This document shows positions 1 to 7,894 of a DNA stretch of 64,000 nucleotides, piece after piece. Each line of letters begins with the position of its first letter. Positions within the stretch are counted from its first letter, which is position 1. The notes below the pieces were generated by a model, which worked only from the letters and a program-made list of their open reading frames with translations, was not told where the DNA came from and ran no database searches. The stretch is taken from contig CAZYVT010000009.1 of NCBI GenBank assembly GCA_964651335.1, forward strand, positions 1 to 64,000. Direction: 5' to 3'. The DNA comes from 2-02-FULL-66-14 sp964651335 (lineage in GTDB: Bacteria; Pseudomonadota; Gammaproteobacteria; Burkholderiales; SG8-39). Position numbers and translations under genes: made by a program.

Positions 1-77
1 CGGTGGTGGTCGACGAGAAGTACACCGAGCTTGCGGTGCGCGTGCTGCACAAGGCGTTCGATCTCGACCAGGAGTAA
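1..77 (+). CDS. lysC: Aspartate kinase, C-terminal end (partial)
   Basis: Only the last 24 codons and the TAA stop are present. The translation reads VVVDEKYTELAVRVLHKAF followed by DLDQE, which matches the end of the second ACT domain of proteobacterial aspartokinase, the first enzyme of the lysine/threonine/methionine pathway. The immediately following tRNA-Ser supports the call, because lysC is followed by tRNA-Ser in many betaproteobacteria. In those genomes tilS is usually the upstream neighbour of lysC, whereas here tilS lies at about 46.4-47.6 kb. The call rests on a short peptide plus context. Confidence 0.8.
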   Translation, partial: VVVDEKYTELAVRVLHKAFDLDQE

Positions 78-114
78 GATTCGCGGCGGCCGCATACGCG
101 GCGGCGTACGACCA

Positions 115-207
115 GGAGAGATGCCCGAGTGGCCGAAGGGGGCGCCCTGCTAAGGCGTTATACGGGCAAAACCCGTATCGTGGGTTCGAATCCCACTCTC
201 TCCGCCA
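115..207 (+). tRNA. tRNA-Ser (anticodon GCU)
   Basis: The acceptor strands GGAGAGA (115-121) and TCTCTCC (197-203) pair perfectly. They are followed by discriminator G and an encoded CCA (205-207). The anticodon loop CTGCTAA gives GCU, a long variable arm of class II tRNAs is present, and the T loop GGTTCGAATCC is canonical. It reads AGC/AGU serine codons. Confidence 0.97.
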
Positions 208-267
208 GAGCGTTCGCGTGGATGCGACGCGTGCTCGGCTTTGCGCGAATCGGCCGGTCGATCAAAG

Positions 268-2082
268 ATGCCTGACAGCGCCGCCGCTACCGCCCCGGTT
301 CCTCCAAGGTTCCGCTTCCTGCCGCGGATCGGATCGCGCGGCTATCATGTCCTGCTCGGCGCGGTCGCGATCTTCATTCTCGGGCCTCTCGGCGGTATCA
401 CCGCGAGCTACATGAATTTTTCGCTGGGGTTCTTCGTCGGCGGCCAGGTGCTCGCCGGCATCCTCGGCAGCGTGGTCACCTTCGGCTACGGAGCCGAGGG
501 AAAACATGGCGCCAACTACATGCAGACGATGGCCGCCTCGGTGGCGTCGATGGCGGCCATGGGCGTGCTCATCCAGGCGATGGTCTGGCTGGGCCTGTCA
601 GAGCCCTCGACGTGGAAGCTGATCACCTATTTCATGTGCATCGGCATGTTCGGGGTGGGCCTCGGCATGCTGTATACGCCCATCGTCGTCGACCGGATGC
701 AGCTGAAGTTTCCCTCCGGGCTCGCAGTGGCGAACATCCTGCGGGCGCTGACCGATGCGCGGTTGCTGAAACGCTCGGTCGCCACCCTGGGCGGCGGGAT
801 GGGCCTGGGATCGGGTCTCACGCTGCTGGCCGAAAAGGGCGTCCTCGGTTTTCTCGGCGCGATTCAATTCTCCGCGTCGACGTTTGGCGCGGGGATCATC
901 GTCGGGGCGCGCATCGGCGTGCCGGCGATCGTCGTCGGCCTGATCGGCCTCGAGCTCACCCCGTGGCTGCGTGCCGAAGGGCTGCTCGGCCCCAACGACC
1001 CGTGGCGCAAGGTCGGCTTTCTGATTGCGCTTGGAACGATCCTGGGTGCCGCGATCATCGACATCTCGTTGATCCTGCGCGAGGCATACGCAAATTCGAG
1101 GACCGCGGCCCAAGGGCCGGTTGCCGAACCGGAGGACTGGAAGAAGACGAACACCCGGCGCCTGTCGCTCTGGGTGGCGGCGTGGGCAGTCGCCGTCATC
1201 GCCACCGCATCGGAACTGCTGGACGTTCCCCTGAGATTTGCGATACTCGGCGTGGCGCTGTCGTTCGTCTTCGTCCTGGTGAACGGCATCAGCGTAGGCA
1301 TCTCCGACTCCAATCCGATTTCGTCCGCCTTCGTGGTCGGTGTCACCATCATGGCTGCCGCCGGGCTGGTCGACCCGCTTGCCGGCCTGATCGCAGGCTC
1401 GGTGCTTCTCGTCACTACGACCGTTGGTGGCGACATGCAGCAGGACCGCTCGACCGGCTGGCGGCTTGGCACCAACCGCACGAATCAGTTTCGCTACCAG
1501 GTCATCGGCATCGTCATGGGCGCGGTGCTGGCGGTGTTCGTGACCAAGCTCTTTCTCGCTGCCTATCCGGTCCTCTCGGTCGATACCTTCCTGCACCCGG
1601 AGCAAAAGGTCGACAACTGGCAAAGCGCGATGACCTACAAGTTCGTCGGCGTGCTGCGCGGCCTGGCGTCGTCCGATACCACGGCCTTGAAGCTGATGGC
1701 TCTCGGGGTCGCGATCGGGTTCTTCACCGAGGCGGTGCGCAAACTGTTGAAGGCGAGCGCTGTCTACCAGGCGTGGAAAGGCAGGAACGCGGGCACCCGG
1801 GCGGCGGAATTCGTCATCGACACGGTCATCTTTCCGAGCCCCTATGCGTCGAGCTTCGGTGGCTTTGTCAGCTGGCATACGTCGCTCTGGTTCGGACTTG
1901 GAGGAGTGTTCTCGTCGGTGTGGAAATGGACCGCCGACCGGCTGAGCGCCGGCAAGCCCAGGGACAAGGATGTGCCCGAGGACATGAGCGGCATGTCGCT
2001 CGTGGGTGGAGGCCTCATCGCTGGGGAAGCCCTGGCATTTCTCACCCTGGGCATCATCGGCCTGCTCACGCTGGTGAAATGA
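268..2082 (+). CDS. OPT family oligopeptide/metallophore transporter
   Basis: This is a polytopic inner-membrane protein of about 604 residues with roughly 14-16 hydrophobic segments. The OPT hallmarks are GANYMQTMAASVASMAAMG near residue 85, and a cytoplasmic-loop stretch containing GGDMQQDRSTGWRLG that resembles the conserved Asp/Lys-rich loop of OPT proteins. OPT proteins move small peptides or metal chelates by proton coupling, and the substrate here is unknown. I start at ATG 268; an in-frame TTG at 241 is possible, and no strong ribosome binding site decides between them. It lies 10 bp before the IlvD-type dehydratase, so the two are probably co-transcribed. Confidence 0.85.
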   Translation: MPDSAAATAPVPPRFRFLPRIGSRGYHVLLGAVAIFILGPLGGITASYMNFSLGFFVGGQVLAGILGSVVTFGYGAEGKHGANYMQTMAASVASMAAMGVLIQAMVWLGLSEPSTWKLITYFMCIGMFGVGLGMLYTPIVVDRMQLKFPSGLAVANILRALTDARLLKRSVATLGGGMGLGSGLTLLAEKGVLGFLGAIQFSASTFGAGIIVGARIGVPAIVVGLIGLELTPWLRAEGLLGPNDPWRKVGFLIALGTILGAAIIDISLILREAYANSRTAAQGPVAEPEDWKKTNTRRLSLWVAAWAVAVIATASELLDVPLRFAILGVALSFVFVLVNGISVGISDSNPISSAFVVGVTIMAAAGLVDPLAGLIAGSVLLVTTTVGGDMQQDRSTGWRLGTNRTNQFRYQVIGIVMGAVLAVFVTKLFLAAYPVLSVDTFLHPEQKVDNWQSAMTYKFVGVLRGLASSDTTALKLMALGVAIGFFTEAVRKLLKASAVYQAWKGRNAGTRAAEFVIDTVIFPSPYASSFGGFVSWHTSLWFGLGGVFSSVWKWTADRLSAGKPRDKDVPEDMSGMSLVGGGLIAGEALAFLTLGIIGLLTLVK

Positions 2083-2092
2083 AGGCGCCCGC

Positions 2093-3826
2093 GTGAACGC
2101 CAGACCACGCAAGAAACCTGATGAGCTTCGCAGTCACCGCTGGTACGGGGTCAAGGATCTGCGCTCTTTCGGCCATCGGTCGCGCACCGCGCAGATGGGC
2201 TTTGATCGCAGCGACTACGCCGGCAAACCGGTGATTGCGATCCTCAACACCTGGAGCGACATCAACGCCTGTCACACTCATTTCAAGCAGCGCGTGGAAG
2301 AGGTGAAGCGCGGCATCTGGCAGGCGGGCGGCTTTCCGGTCGAGCTGCCGGTGATGACGCTTTCCGAGCCGTTCCAGAAACCCACCACCATGATGTACCG
2401 GAACTTCCTGGCGATGGAAGCCGAGGAAGCGCTGCGCTCGTATCCTGCCGATGGCGCGGTACTCATGGGCGGCTGCGACAAGACCACGCCTGCGCTCATC
2501 ATGGGCGCGACCAGCATGAATCTGCCGTCGATCTTCATGCCCGCAGGCCCGATGCTGCGCGGAAACTGGGGCGGGGCGACCCTGGGCTCGGGCAGCGATT
2601 CGTGGAAGTACTGGGCTGAGATGCGCGCCGGCAAACTCTCCGAACGCGACTGGCAGGAAATCGAGCAGGGAATCGCGCGTTCGCCGGGACACTGCATGAC
2701 GATGGGGACCGCCTCGACCATGACGAGCGCCGCGGAGGCGCTCGGTCTCACTCTTTCCGGCGCGGCTTCCATTCCTGCGCCGGACGCCCGTCATGCGGCG
2801 ATGGCGACGCTCACCGGCAAGCGCATTGTCGACATGGTGTGGGAAGACCTGAAGCCACGCGACCTGCTGACCGCCGATGCATTTCACAACGCCGTGACCA
2901 CGGTGCTCGCCCTCGGCGGCTCGACCAATTCGATCGTTCATTTGATCGCCATGGCGCGCCGCGCCGGCATCGGGCTCGATCTGGACCGATTCGACGCATT
3001 GGCGAGGAAAACGCCGCTCATCGCCAATATCCGTCCGTCAGGCGAGTACCTGATGGAGGACTTCTTCTACGCCGGCGGCCTGCGCGCTTTTCTGAACCGC
3101 CTGCGCGATCTGCTGAAGCTCGGGACTGTGACCGCGAACGGCAGGACGCTCGGCGAAAACATCGAGGGCGCGAAAGTGTTCAACGAAGACGTCATCCTGC
3201 CGGTCGAGCGCGCGTTGGTGTCTTCCGACAGTCTCGCCGTGCTGCGCGGCAATCTCGCGCCGGATGGCGCAGTGATCAAGCCGCCCGCAGCGGAGACGCG
3301 CCTGCACCAGCACTCCGGCCGCGCCGTCGTGTTCGCCGACTACAACGATATGGCGGCGCGCATCGACGATCCGGACCTGCCTGTGGACAAGGATTCGGTG
3401 ATCGTGCTGAAGCACGCCGGGCCCCTGGGCGGCCCCGGCATGCCCGAGTGGGGGCAGCTGCCGATTCCCAGGAAGCTCCTGCAGCAAGGCGTTCGCGACA
3501 TGGTGCGCATTTCGGATGCGCGCATGAGCGGAACCTCCTACGGCGCCTGCGTGCTGCATGTTGCTCCGGAATCCTACATCGGCGGTCCGCTTGCCTTCGT
3601 CGAGGAGGGCGATGTCATCGAACTGGACGTCCCCGGCCGGCGCCTGACGCTCAAGGTCGACGACGCCGAACTGGCGAGGAGAAAGCGCCTATGGAAGGCG
3701 CCGTCGCCACGATATGAGCGCGGGTACGGTTCGATGTTTGCGCGCCACATCAAACAGGCGAACGAGGGCTGCGACTTCGATTTCCTCGAAGGCACTGCCC
3801 CGACTCCCGATCCCGAGATTCACTGA
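2093..3826 (+). CDS. IlvD/Edd family dehydratase, L-arabonate dehydratase-like
   Basis: This 577-residue protein is predicted to dehydrate a sugar acid or dihydroxy acid with an Fe-S cluster. The three cluster cysteines are visible at C60 (NACHTHF), C128 (GGCDKTTP) and C201 (GHCMTMGTAST). The motifs ILNTWSDINAC and ARMSGTSYG, and the overall spacing, match the rhizobial L-arabonate/D-xylonate dehydratase branch more closely than true dihydroxy-acid dehydratase. A canonical IlvD lies at 39157-40863, which supports a separate catabolic role for this copy. The start is GTG, 10 bp after the OPT gene. The true substrate cannot be read from the sequence. Confidence 0.85.
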   Translation: MNARPRKKPDELRSHRWYGVKDLRSFGHRSRTAQMGFDRSDYAGKPVIAILNTWSDINACHTHFKQRVEEVKRGIWQAGGFPVELPVMTLSEPFQKPTTMMYRNFLAMEAEEALRSYPADGAVLMGGCDKTTPALIMGATSMNLPSIFMPAGPMLRGNWGGATLGSGSDSWKYWAEMRAGKLSERDWQEIEQGIARSPGHCMTMGTASTMTSAAEALGLTLSGAASIPAPDARHAAMATLTGKRIVDMVWEDLKPRDLLTADAFHNAVTTVLALGGSTNSIVHLIAMARRAGIGLDLDRFDALARKTPLIANIRPSGEYLMEDFFYAGGLRAFLNRLRDLLKLGTVTANGRTLGENIEGAKVFNEDVILPVERALVSSDSLAVLRGNLAPDGAVIKPPAAETRLHQHSGRAVVFADYNDMAARIDDPDLPVDKDSVIVLKHAGPLGGPGMPEWGQLPIPRKLLQQGVRDMVRISDARMSGTSYGACVLHVAPESYIGGPLAFVEEGDVIELDVPGRRLTLKVDDAELARRKRLWKAPSPRYERGYGSMFARHIKQANEGCDFDFLEGTAPTPDPEIH

Positions 3827-3912
3827 GTGAATTACTCTTTTGCCTCGCGCTTCTGGTACGGTTTTCAATTGTCGTGTACGCTTCTTGCGCGCCGAACAAA
3901 AAGGGAGACCGG

Positions 3913-4581
3913 ATGAGCAAAGTCCAGGCGGAACCCTACGAATTCAGTTTCGAGCCGAAAAGCTGCGCACTGGTCATCATCGACATGCAACGCGATTTCG
4001 TGGATCCGGGAGGTTTCGGCGAAGCGCTCGGCAACGACGTGTCGCTGCTGCGGAAAGCGATCACGCCGACCCGGAAGGTGCTCGACGCGGCGCGCAAGAA
4101 GGGCATGCTCGTGATCCACACGCGCGAAGGGCACCGCCCGGATCTTTCCGACCTGCCGCTCAACAAGAAGCTGCGCGGCCGGTTGAAGAGCGGGATCGGC
4201 GACCCTGGGCCCATGGGCCGCATTCTGGTGCGCGGCGAATACGGGCACGACATCGTGGACGAACTGAAGCCCGCGCCCGGCGAGCCGGTCGTTGACAAGC
4301 CCGGCAAGGGAGCGTTCTACGCGACCGATCTCGACTCGATGCTGCACAACCGCGGCATCCGGCAGCTCGTGGTGTGCGGGGTGACCACGGAGGTGTGCGT
4401 GAACACTACGGTGCGCGAGGCGAACGACCGCGGCTACGACTGCCTGGTGCTCGAGGACGGCGTGGGATCGTATTTTCCGGAATTCCAGGTCGCGGCACTG
4501 AACATGATCAAGGCGCAGGGCGGCATCTTCGGTTGGGTGAGCGACTCGAAGCGTTTTCTGAAGGCTCTCTCGAAGACCTGA
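3913..4581 (+). CDS. Isochorismatase-fold cysteine hydrolase, biuret hydrolase-like
   Basis: This 222-residue cytosolic amidohydrolase belongs to the cysteine hydrolase (isochorismatase-like) superfamily. The catalytic triad is D24 (VIIDMQRDF), K129 (VVDKPGKGAF) and C162 (GVTTEVCVNTTVREAND). The stretch IHTREGHRPDLSDLP and the spacing of the triad closely follow characterised biuret hydrolase (BiuH), which converts biuret to allophanate. The allophanate hydrolase encoded 6.3 kb downstream would complete that pathway. ATG 3913 is preceded by GGGAGA; an upstream in-frame ATG at 3874 lacks such a site. Triuret, ureidoacrylate or another N-carbamoyl substrate remains possible. Confidence 0.82.
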   Translation: MSKVQAEPYEFSFEPKSCALVIIDMQRDFVDPGGFGEALGNDVSLLRKAITPTRKVLDAARKKGMLVIHTREGHRPDLSDLPLNKKLRGRLKSGIGDPGPMGRILVRGEYGHDIVDELKPAPGEPVVDKPGKGAFYATDLDSMLHNRGIRQLVVCGVTTEVCVNTTVREANDRGYDCLVLEDGVGSYFPEFQVAALNMIKAQGGIFGWVSDSKRFLKALSKT

Positions 4582-4605
4582 AAATCACATCACAAGGGGG
4601 GAACC

Positions 4606-6138
4606 ATGACGAATCAAGCTGCTGCGGCGCGGTGGTGGGTGCCCGGGGACTGGAACGGCTTTTTTGGCCTGTTCACCAACGTGCTGCTGAACGTCATCGT
4701 GCTGACGACGCTGTGCCTGTTCGTGGTCAAGCTGCCCGACGACATGGTATTCGGGCGCGTGCTGCCTGCCCTGGGCATCGCGCTGCCGATCGGTAATTTG
4801 TTCTATGCCTATCTCGCCTGGCAGCTCGCGAGGAAGGAGGGGCGCAGCGATGTGACCGCAATGCCCTACGGCCCGAGCGTGCCGCATATGTTCATCGTCG
4901 TGTTCGTGATCATGCTGCCGACCTACCTCACGACCAAGAACGCGGTGCTCGCATGGCAGGCGGGGCTCGCCTGGTGCTTCATCATCGGGGTGATTGTTCT
5001 GCTCGGTGCCTTCGTCGGGCCGTGGATCCGGGCCATGACGCCGCGCGCCGCAATGCTTGGCACGCTCGCCGGCATCTCGATCGCGTTCATCTCGATGCGG
5101 CCTGCGTTCCAGATGTGGGAGCTGCCGTGGATCGCCTTCGTGTGCTTCGCAATCGTGCTGATCGCCTGGACCGCCAATATCCGGTTGCCGGGCGGAATAC
5201 CGGGTGGCCTGGCAGCGGTGATCATCGGTACGATCATCGGCTGGCTCGCCGCGATGCTCGGCTGGAGCGACTACATGAAATCGGGCGAGGTGGCGAAGTC
5301 GTTGGAGCAGTTCGGCTTGCACGCGCCGGTGTTCTCGAGCGACGTGTTTACCGGCCTCGGAAGCATCGCGCCGCTGCTCGCCACCGCGATCCCGCTCGGG
5401 ATCTACAATTTCACCGAGGCGATGAACAACGTCGAGAGTGCCTCGGCCGCGGGTGACAACTACAACCTGCGCAAGATCCTGCTCGCCGACGGACTCGGCG
5501 CGATCGTAGGCTCGATGCTCGGTAGCCCGTTCCCCCCCGCGGTCTATATCGGCCATCCGGGATGGAAATCGGTCGGTGGCCGCATCGGCTATTCGCTCGC
5601 CACGGGTGTCGCGATCGCGCTGGTGTGCTTCCTTGGGCTGACCGCGCTGCTGCTCAAGGTGATCCCGCTGGTCGCGATCCTGCCGATCCTGCTCTACATC
5701 GGGCTGGTGATCGGGGCGCAGGCATTCCAGGCCAGTCCGGCGAGCCACGCGCCCGCGGTGGTGCTTGCGATCATTCCCAACGTCGCGGAGTGGGCGAAGA
5801 TCAACATCGACGGCGCGCTCGGCGCGGCCGGGACTTCGGCCGCGCAGCTCGGGGCGGACAAGCTCGCCAACGTCGGCGTGGTCTACCAGGGTCTTGCCAC
5901 GCTTGGCAGCGGCTCGGTGCTCGCCGGCATGGTGCTCGGCGCGATGGCCTCGTTCATCATCGAGCGCCAGCTCAACCGCGCTGCAGTTACGGCAGTCATC
6001 GGCGCCGTGCTGTCGTATGTCGGGCTGATCCACGGACCGCAGCTCGGCTGGGGAGTGTCGCCGTCGGTGGCGCTCGGCTACGTGCTGTTCGGCGTGACGT
6101 GCCTGGTTCTGGGCAGGCAGAAGCAGCCGGCGGGCTGA
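4606..6138 (+). CDS. NCS2-like nucleobase/ureide permease
   Basis: This 510-residue inner-membrane protein has about 12-14 hydrophobic segments. The stretch GIYNFTEAMNNVESASAAGD, followed by a glycine/proline-rich SPFPPAVYIGHPGWK region, resembles the substrate-binding half of xanthine/uracil/AzgA-type permeases. It probably imports a purine- or ureide-like compound by cation symport. It starts 25 bp after the cysteine hydrolase and has a GGGGG-containing ribosome binding site. Its TGA overlaps the proposed start of the DUF2877 gene, placing all three in one transcription unit. The precise substrate is unknown, and the family assignment is less certain than for the second permease at 12767-14137. 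Confidence 0.75.
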   Translation: MTNQAAAARWWVPGDWNGFFGLFTNVLLNVIVLTTLCLFVVKLPDDMVFGRVLPALGIALPIGNLFYAYLAWQLARKEGRSDVTAMPYGPSVPHMFIVVFVIMLPTYLTTKNAVLAWQAGLAWCFIIGVIVLLGAFVGPWIRAMTPRAAMLGTLAGISIAFISMRPAFQMWELPWIAFVCFAIVLIAWTANIRLPGGIPGGLAAVIIGTIIGWLAAMLGWSDYMKSGEVAKSLEQFGLHAPVFSSDVFTGLGSIAPLLATAIPLGIYNFTEAMNNVESASAAGDNYNLRKILLADGLGAIVGSMLGSPFPPAVYIGHPGWKSVGGRIGYSLATGVAIALVCFLGLTALLLKVIPLVAILPILLYIGLVIGAQAFQASPASHAPAVVLAIIPNVAEWAKINIDGALGAAGTSAAQLGADKLANVGVVYQGLATLGSGSVLAGMVLGAMASFIIERQLNRAAVTAVIGAVLSYVGLIHGPQLGWGVSPSVALGYVLFGVTCLVLGRQKQPAG

Positions 6139-6944
6139 AGGTCGTTGCGCTCGGCGAGCGCGCCAGACGTGCGCTCGGGCGCAGCGGCGGCATCGCGAAG
6201 CCGCTGCCGGGCTTCGATCGGGCGCCGTATTACGCCGCCGGCGCGGATATCGTCTGGGTCGGCACGCGCGTTCCGGCGATGCACCCGCGCGTCGTGGTGA
6301 CGAATGCGTCACCGCCGCACGGCACGGCGTTTCGGCTCACGGCCTTTCCCTCGAGAGGCTGGACAGCGCGGCTGCCGCGCCTGAAGCACGGGACCATCGG
6401 AAAGGTGATGGCGCGGGCAGAAGCGCTGCGCGCTGCGCTCGTGGCATCCGAGACGCCGCGCGGTTTCGGCACCCTGCTCGCGGGTATTGCGCCGCCCTTT
6501 CCGCTCGATCTCGCTGTCCCGCAGACCGACGCGCTCGCGCATGCCATTGAGCGCGACGATGCCGGTGCGATGCTCAAGCCCGCGCGCGCCCTGCTCGGCG
6601 TGGGCGCCGGGCTCACGCCGTCAGGCGATGACCTCGTGGGTGGCGCGCTGTTCGGCAGGTGGCTGATCGCGCCGCGGGACAGTCGCTGGACCGTCCTGGC
6701 GAGGCGCCTCGCGCTTGAGATTCGCGCGCGCAGTCATGCGGTGAGCGCGGCGCTGTTCGCCGACATGGCCGCCGGACGCAGTTTCGCGCCGCTGCATGAA
6801 CTGGCGGACGCGCTTGCGGCGGGAGACCACGAGACCGCGCTTTCGGCCGCACGCACGCTTGCCGCGATCGGGCATTCCTCCGGCTGGGACATGCTCGCCG
6901 GATTTTTCATCGGTGTCGGCGGAGTTCACGTCCGGCGCCTTTAG
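6135..6944 (+). CDS. DUF2877 protein (AllH/YlbF-like)
   Basis: The family motifs are GAGLTPSGDDLVGG and IGHSSGWDMLAGF, which match GLTPSHDD and LGHTSGADTLLGF in E. coli YlbF (AllH), a reported component of oxamate carbamoyltransferase. No ATG, GTG or TTG lies in frame before codon 49, although homologous sequence extends upstream. A CTG at 6135 overlaps the permease stop (CTGA) and would give 269 residues, matching the roughly 271 of YlbF. I therefore propose a CTG start with translational coupling. The stop codon overlaps that of the convergent carbamate kinase by 4 bp. Its presumed partners FdrA and DUF1116 are encoded on the opposite strand just beyond. Confidence 0.75.
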   Translation: MKVVALGERARRALGRSGGIAKPLPGFDRAPYYAAGADIVWVGTRVPAMHPRVVVTNASPPHGTAFRLTAFPSRGWTARLPRLKHGTIGKVMARAEALRAALVASETPRGFGTLLAGIAPPFPLDLAVPQTDALAHAIERDDAGAMLKPARALLGVGAGLTPSGDDLVGGALFGRWLIAPRDSRWTVLARRLALEIRARSHAVSAALFADMAAGRSFAPLHELADALAAGDHETALSAARTLAAIGHSSGWDMLAGFFIGVGGVHVRRL

Positions 6945-7894
6945 TGCGGCAGAATGTGCGTGCCGGTGGCGCCCGTGAGTGCGCGGCCGATGCTCGACGG
7001 GTTGGTGATCACGCCTTCGCCGCCGCCGCCTTCGAGAAATTCGATCACCGCCCTGATTTTCGGCCCCATGCTTCCCTTGTCGAACTCATCGGCGGCGTAG
7101 AGCCGGCGCGCTTCGTCCAGGCTCAGGCGATCCAGCCAGCGCTGCTCCGGAGTGTTGAAACGCAGCGCCACCTTTTCGACACCGGTCGAGACCAGCAGCA
7201 GGTCGGCGCCGAGATCGCGCGCAAGCAGGCTCGAGGCGAGGTCCTTGTCGATCACCGCTTCGACGCCTTCGAGCTCGCCGGCGTCATTCTCGATCACCGG
7301 AATGCCGCCGCCGCCGCACGCGATGACCAGATACCCCGCGTTCGCGAGGAACCTGATTTCTTCCAGTTCGACGATCCGTTTCGGCAGCGGCGAAGGCACC
7401 ACGCGGCGCCAGCCGCGCCCGGCGTCCTCCTTCACCGTCCAGCCCTGCTGTCCGGCGATGTGCTTCGCCATGGCTTCTTCCATGTGCGAGCCGATCGGCT
7501 TGGTCGGGTCGGCGAAGGCGGGGTCGGACCGATCCACCAGCGTCTGCGTCACCACCGCGACCGGACGGCGCGCGATGCCGCGCCGCCTGAATTCGTTGCG
7601 CAGAGCACGGTCGAACATGTAGCCGATGGCGCCCTGCAGGTCCGCGCCCGCATAGTCCATCGGCACCGGCGGCAGTTCCTTGATCGAAAGCTCGGAGCGC
7701 CGCAGGATGAAGCCGATCTGCGGGCCGTTGCCGTGCGTCAGCACCACGTTCCAGCCCGCTTCGACCATGTCCGCGATCGAGCGAGAAGTGAATGCCGCGG
7801 CGTTGTACTGGTCCGGGATGGACTCGTGTGCCTTGTCGACGATCAGAGAATTACCGCCGACCGCGACTACCGCAAGCCCGCGTCTTGCGGTCAT
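6941..7894 (-). CDS. arcC: Carbamate kinase
   Basis: This 317-residue cytosolic kinase interconverts carbamoyl phosphate plus ADP with carbamate plus ATP, and the carbamate decays to CO2 and ammonia. Family motifs visible are VVAVGGNSLI at the N-terminus, VLTHGNGPQIGFI, VIACGGGGIPVI and an IDKDLASSLLA segment. It is the third gene of an overlapping operon with FdrA and DUF1116, its ATG overlapping the DUF1116 stop (ATGA). In E. coli the equivalent arrangement (allFGHK) ends in carbamate kinase AllK, so here it probably harvests ATP from carbamoyl phosphate released by the upstream enzymes. No arginine deiminase genes are nearby. Confidence 0.95.
   Translation of the reverse strand: MTARRGLAVVAVGGNSLIVDKAHESIPDQYNAAAFTSRSIADMVEAGWNVVLTHGNGPQIGFILRRSELSIKELPPVPMDYAGADLQGAIGYMFDRALRNEFRRRGIARRPVAVVTQTLVDRSDPAFADPTKPIGSHMEEAMAKHIAGQQGWTVKEDAGRGWRRVVPSPLPKRIVELEEIRFLANAGYLVIACGGGGIPVIENDAGELEGVEAVIDKDLASSLLARDLGADLLLVSTGVEKVALRFNTPEQRWLDRLSLDEARRLYAADEFDKGSMGPKIRAVIEFLEGGGGEGVITNPSSIGRALTGATGTHILPH

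Noticed and set aside
598..2112. Long minus-strand frame opposite the OPT transporter
   Set aside because: It is arginine/histidine-rich without conserved motifs and lies wholly antisense to a gene with clear family features; it is a high-GC shadow frame.
4606..6138. Assigning the first permease specifically as AzgA or as a uracil permease
   Set aside because: Only general NCS2-like features are visible, so a substrate-specific name would go beyond the sequence.
4585..6312. 575-codon minus-strand frame opposite the first permease
   Set aside because: The translation is His/Arg/Asp-rich with no recognisable domain, which is typical of the reverse complement of a membrane protein gene in GC-rich DNA.
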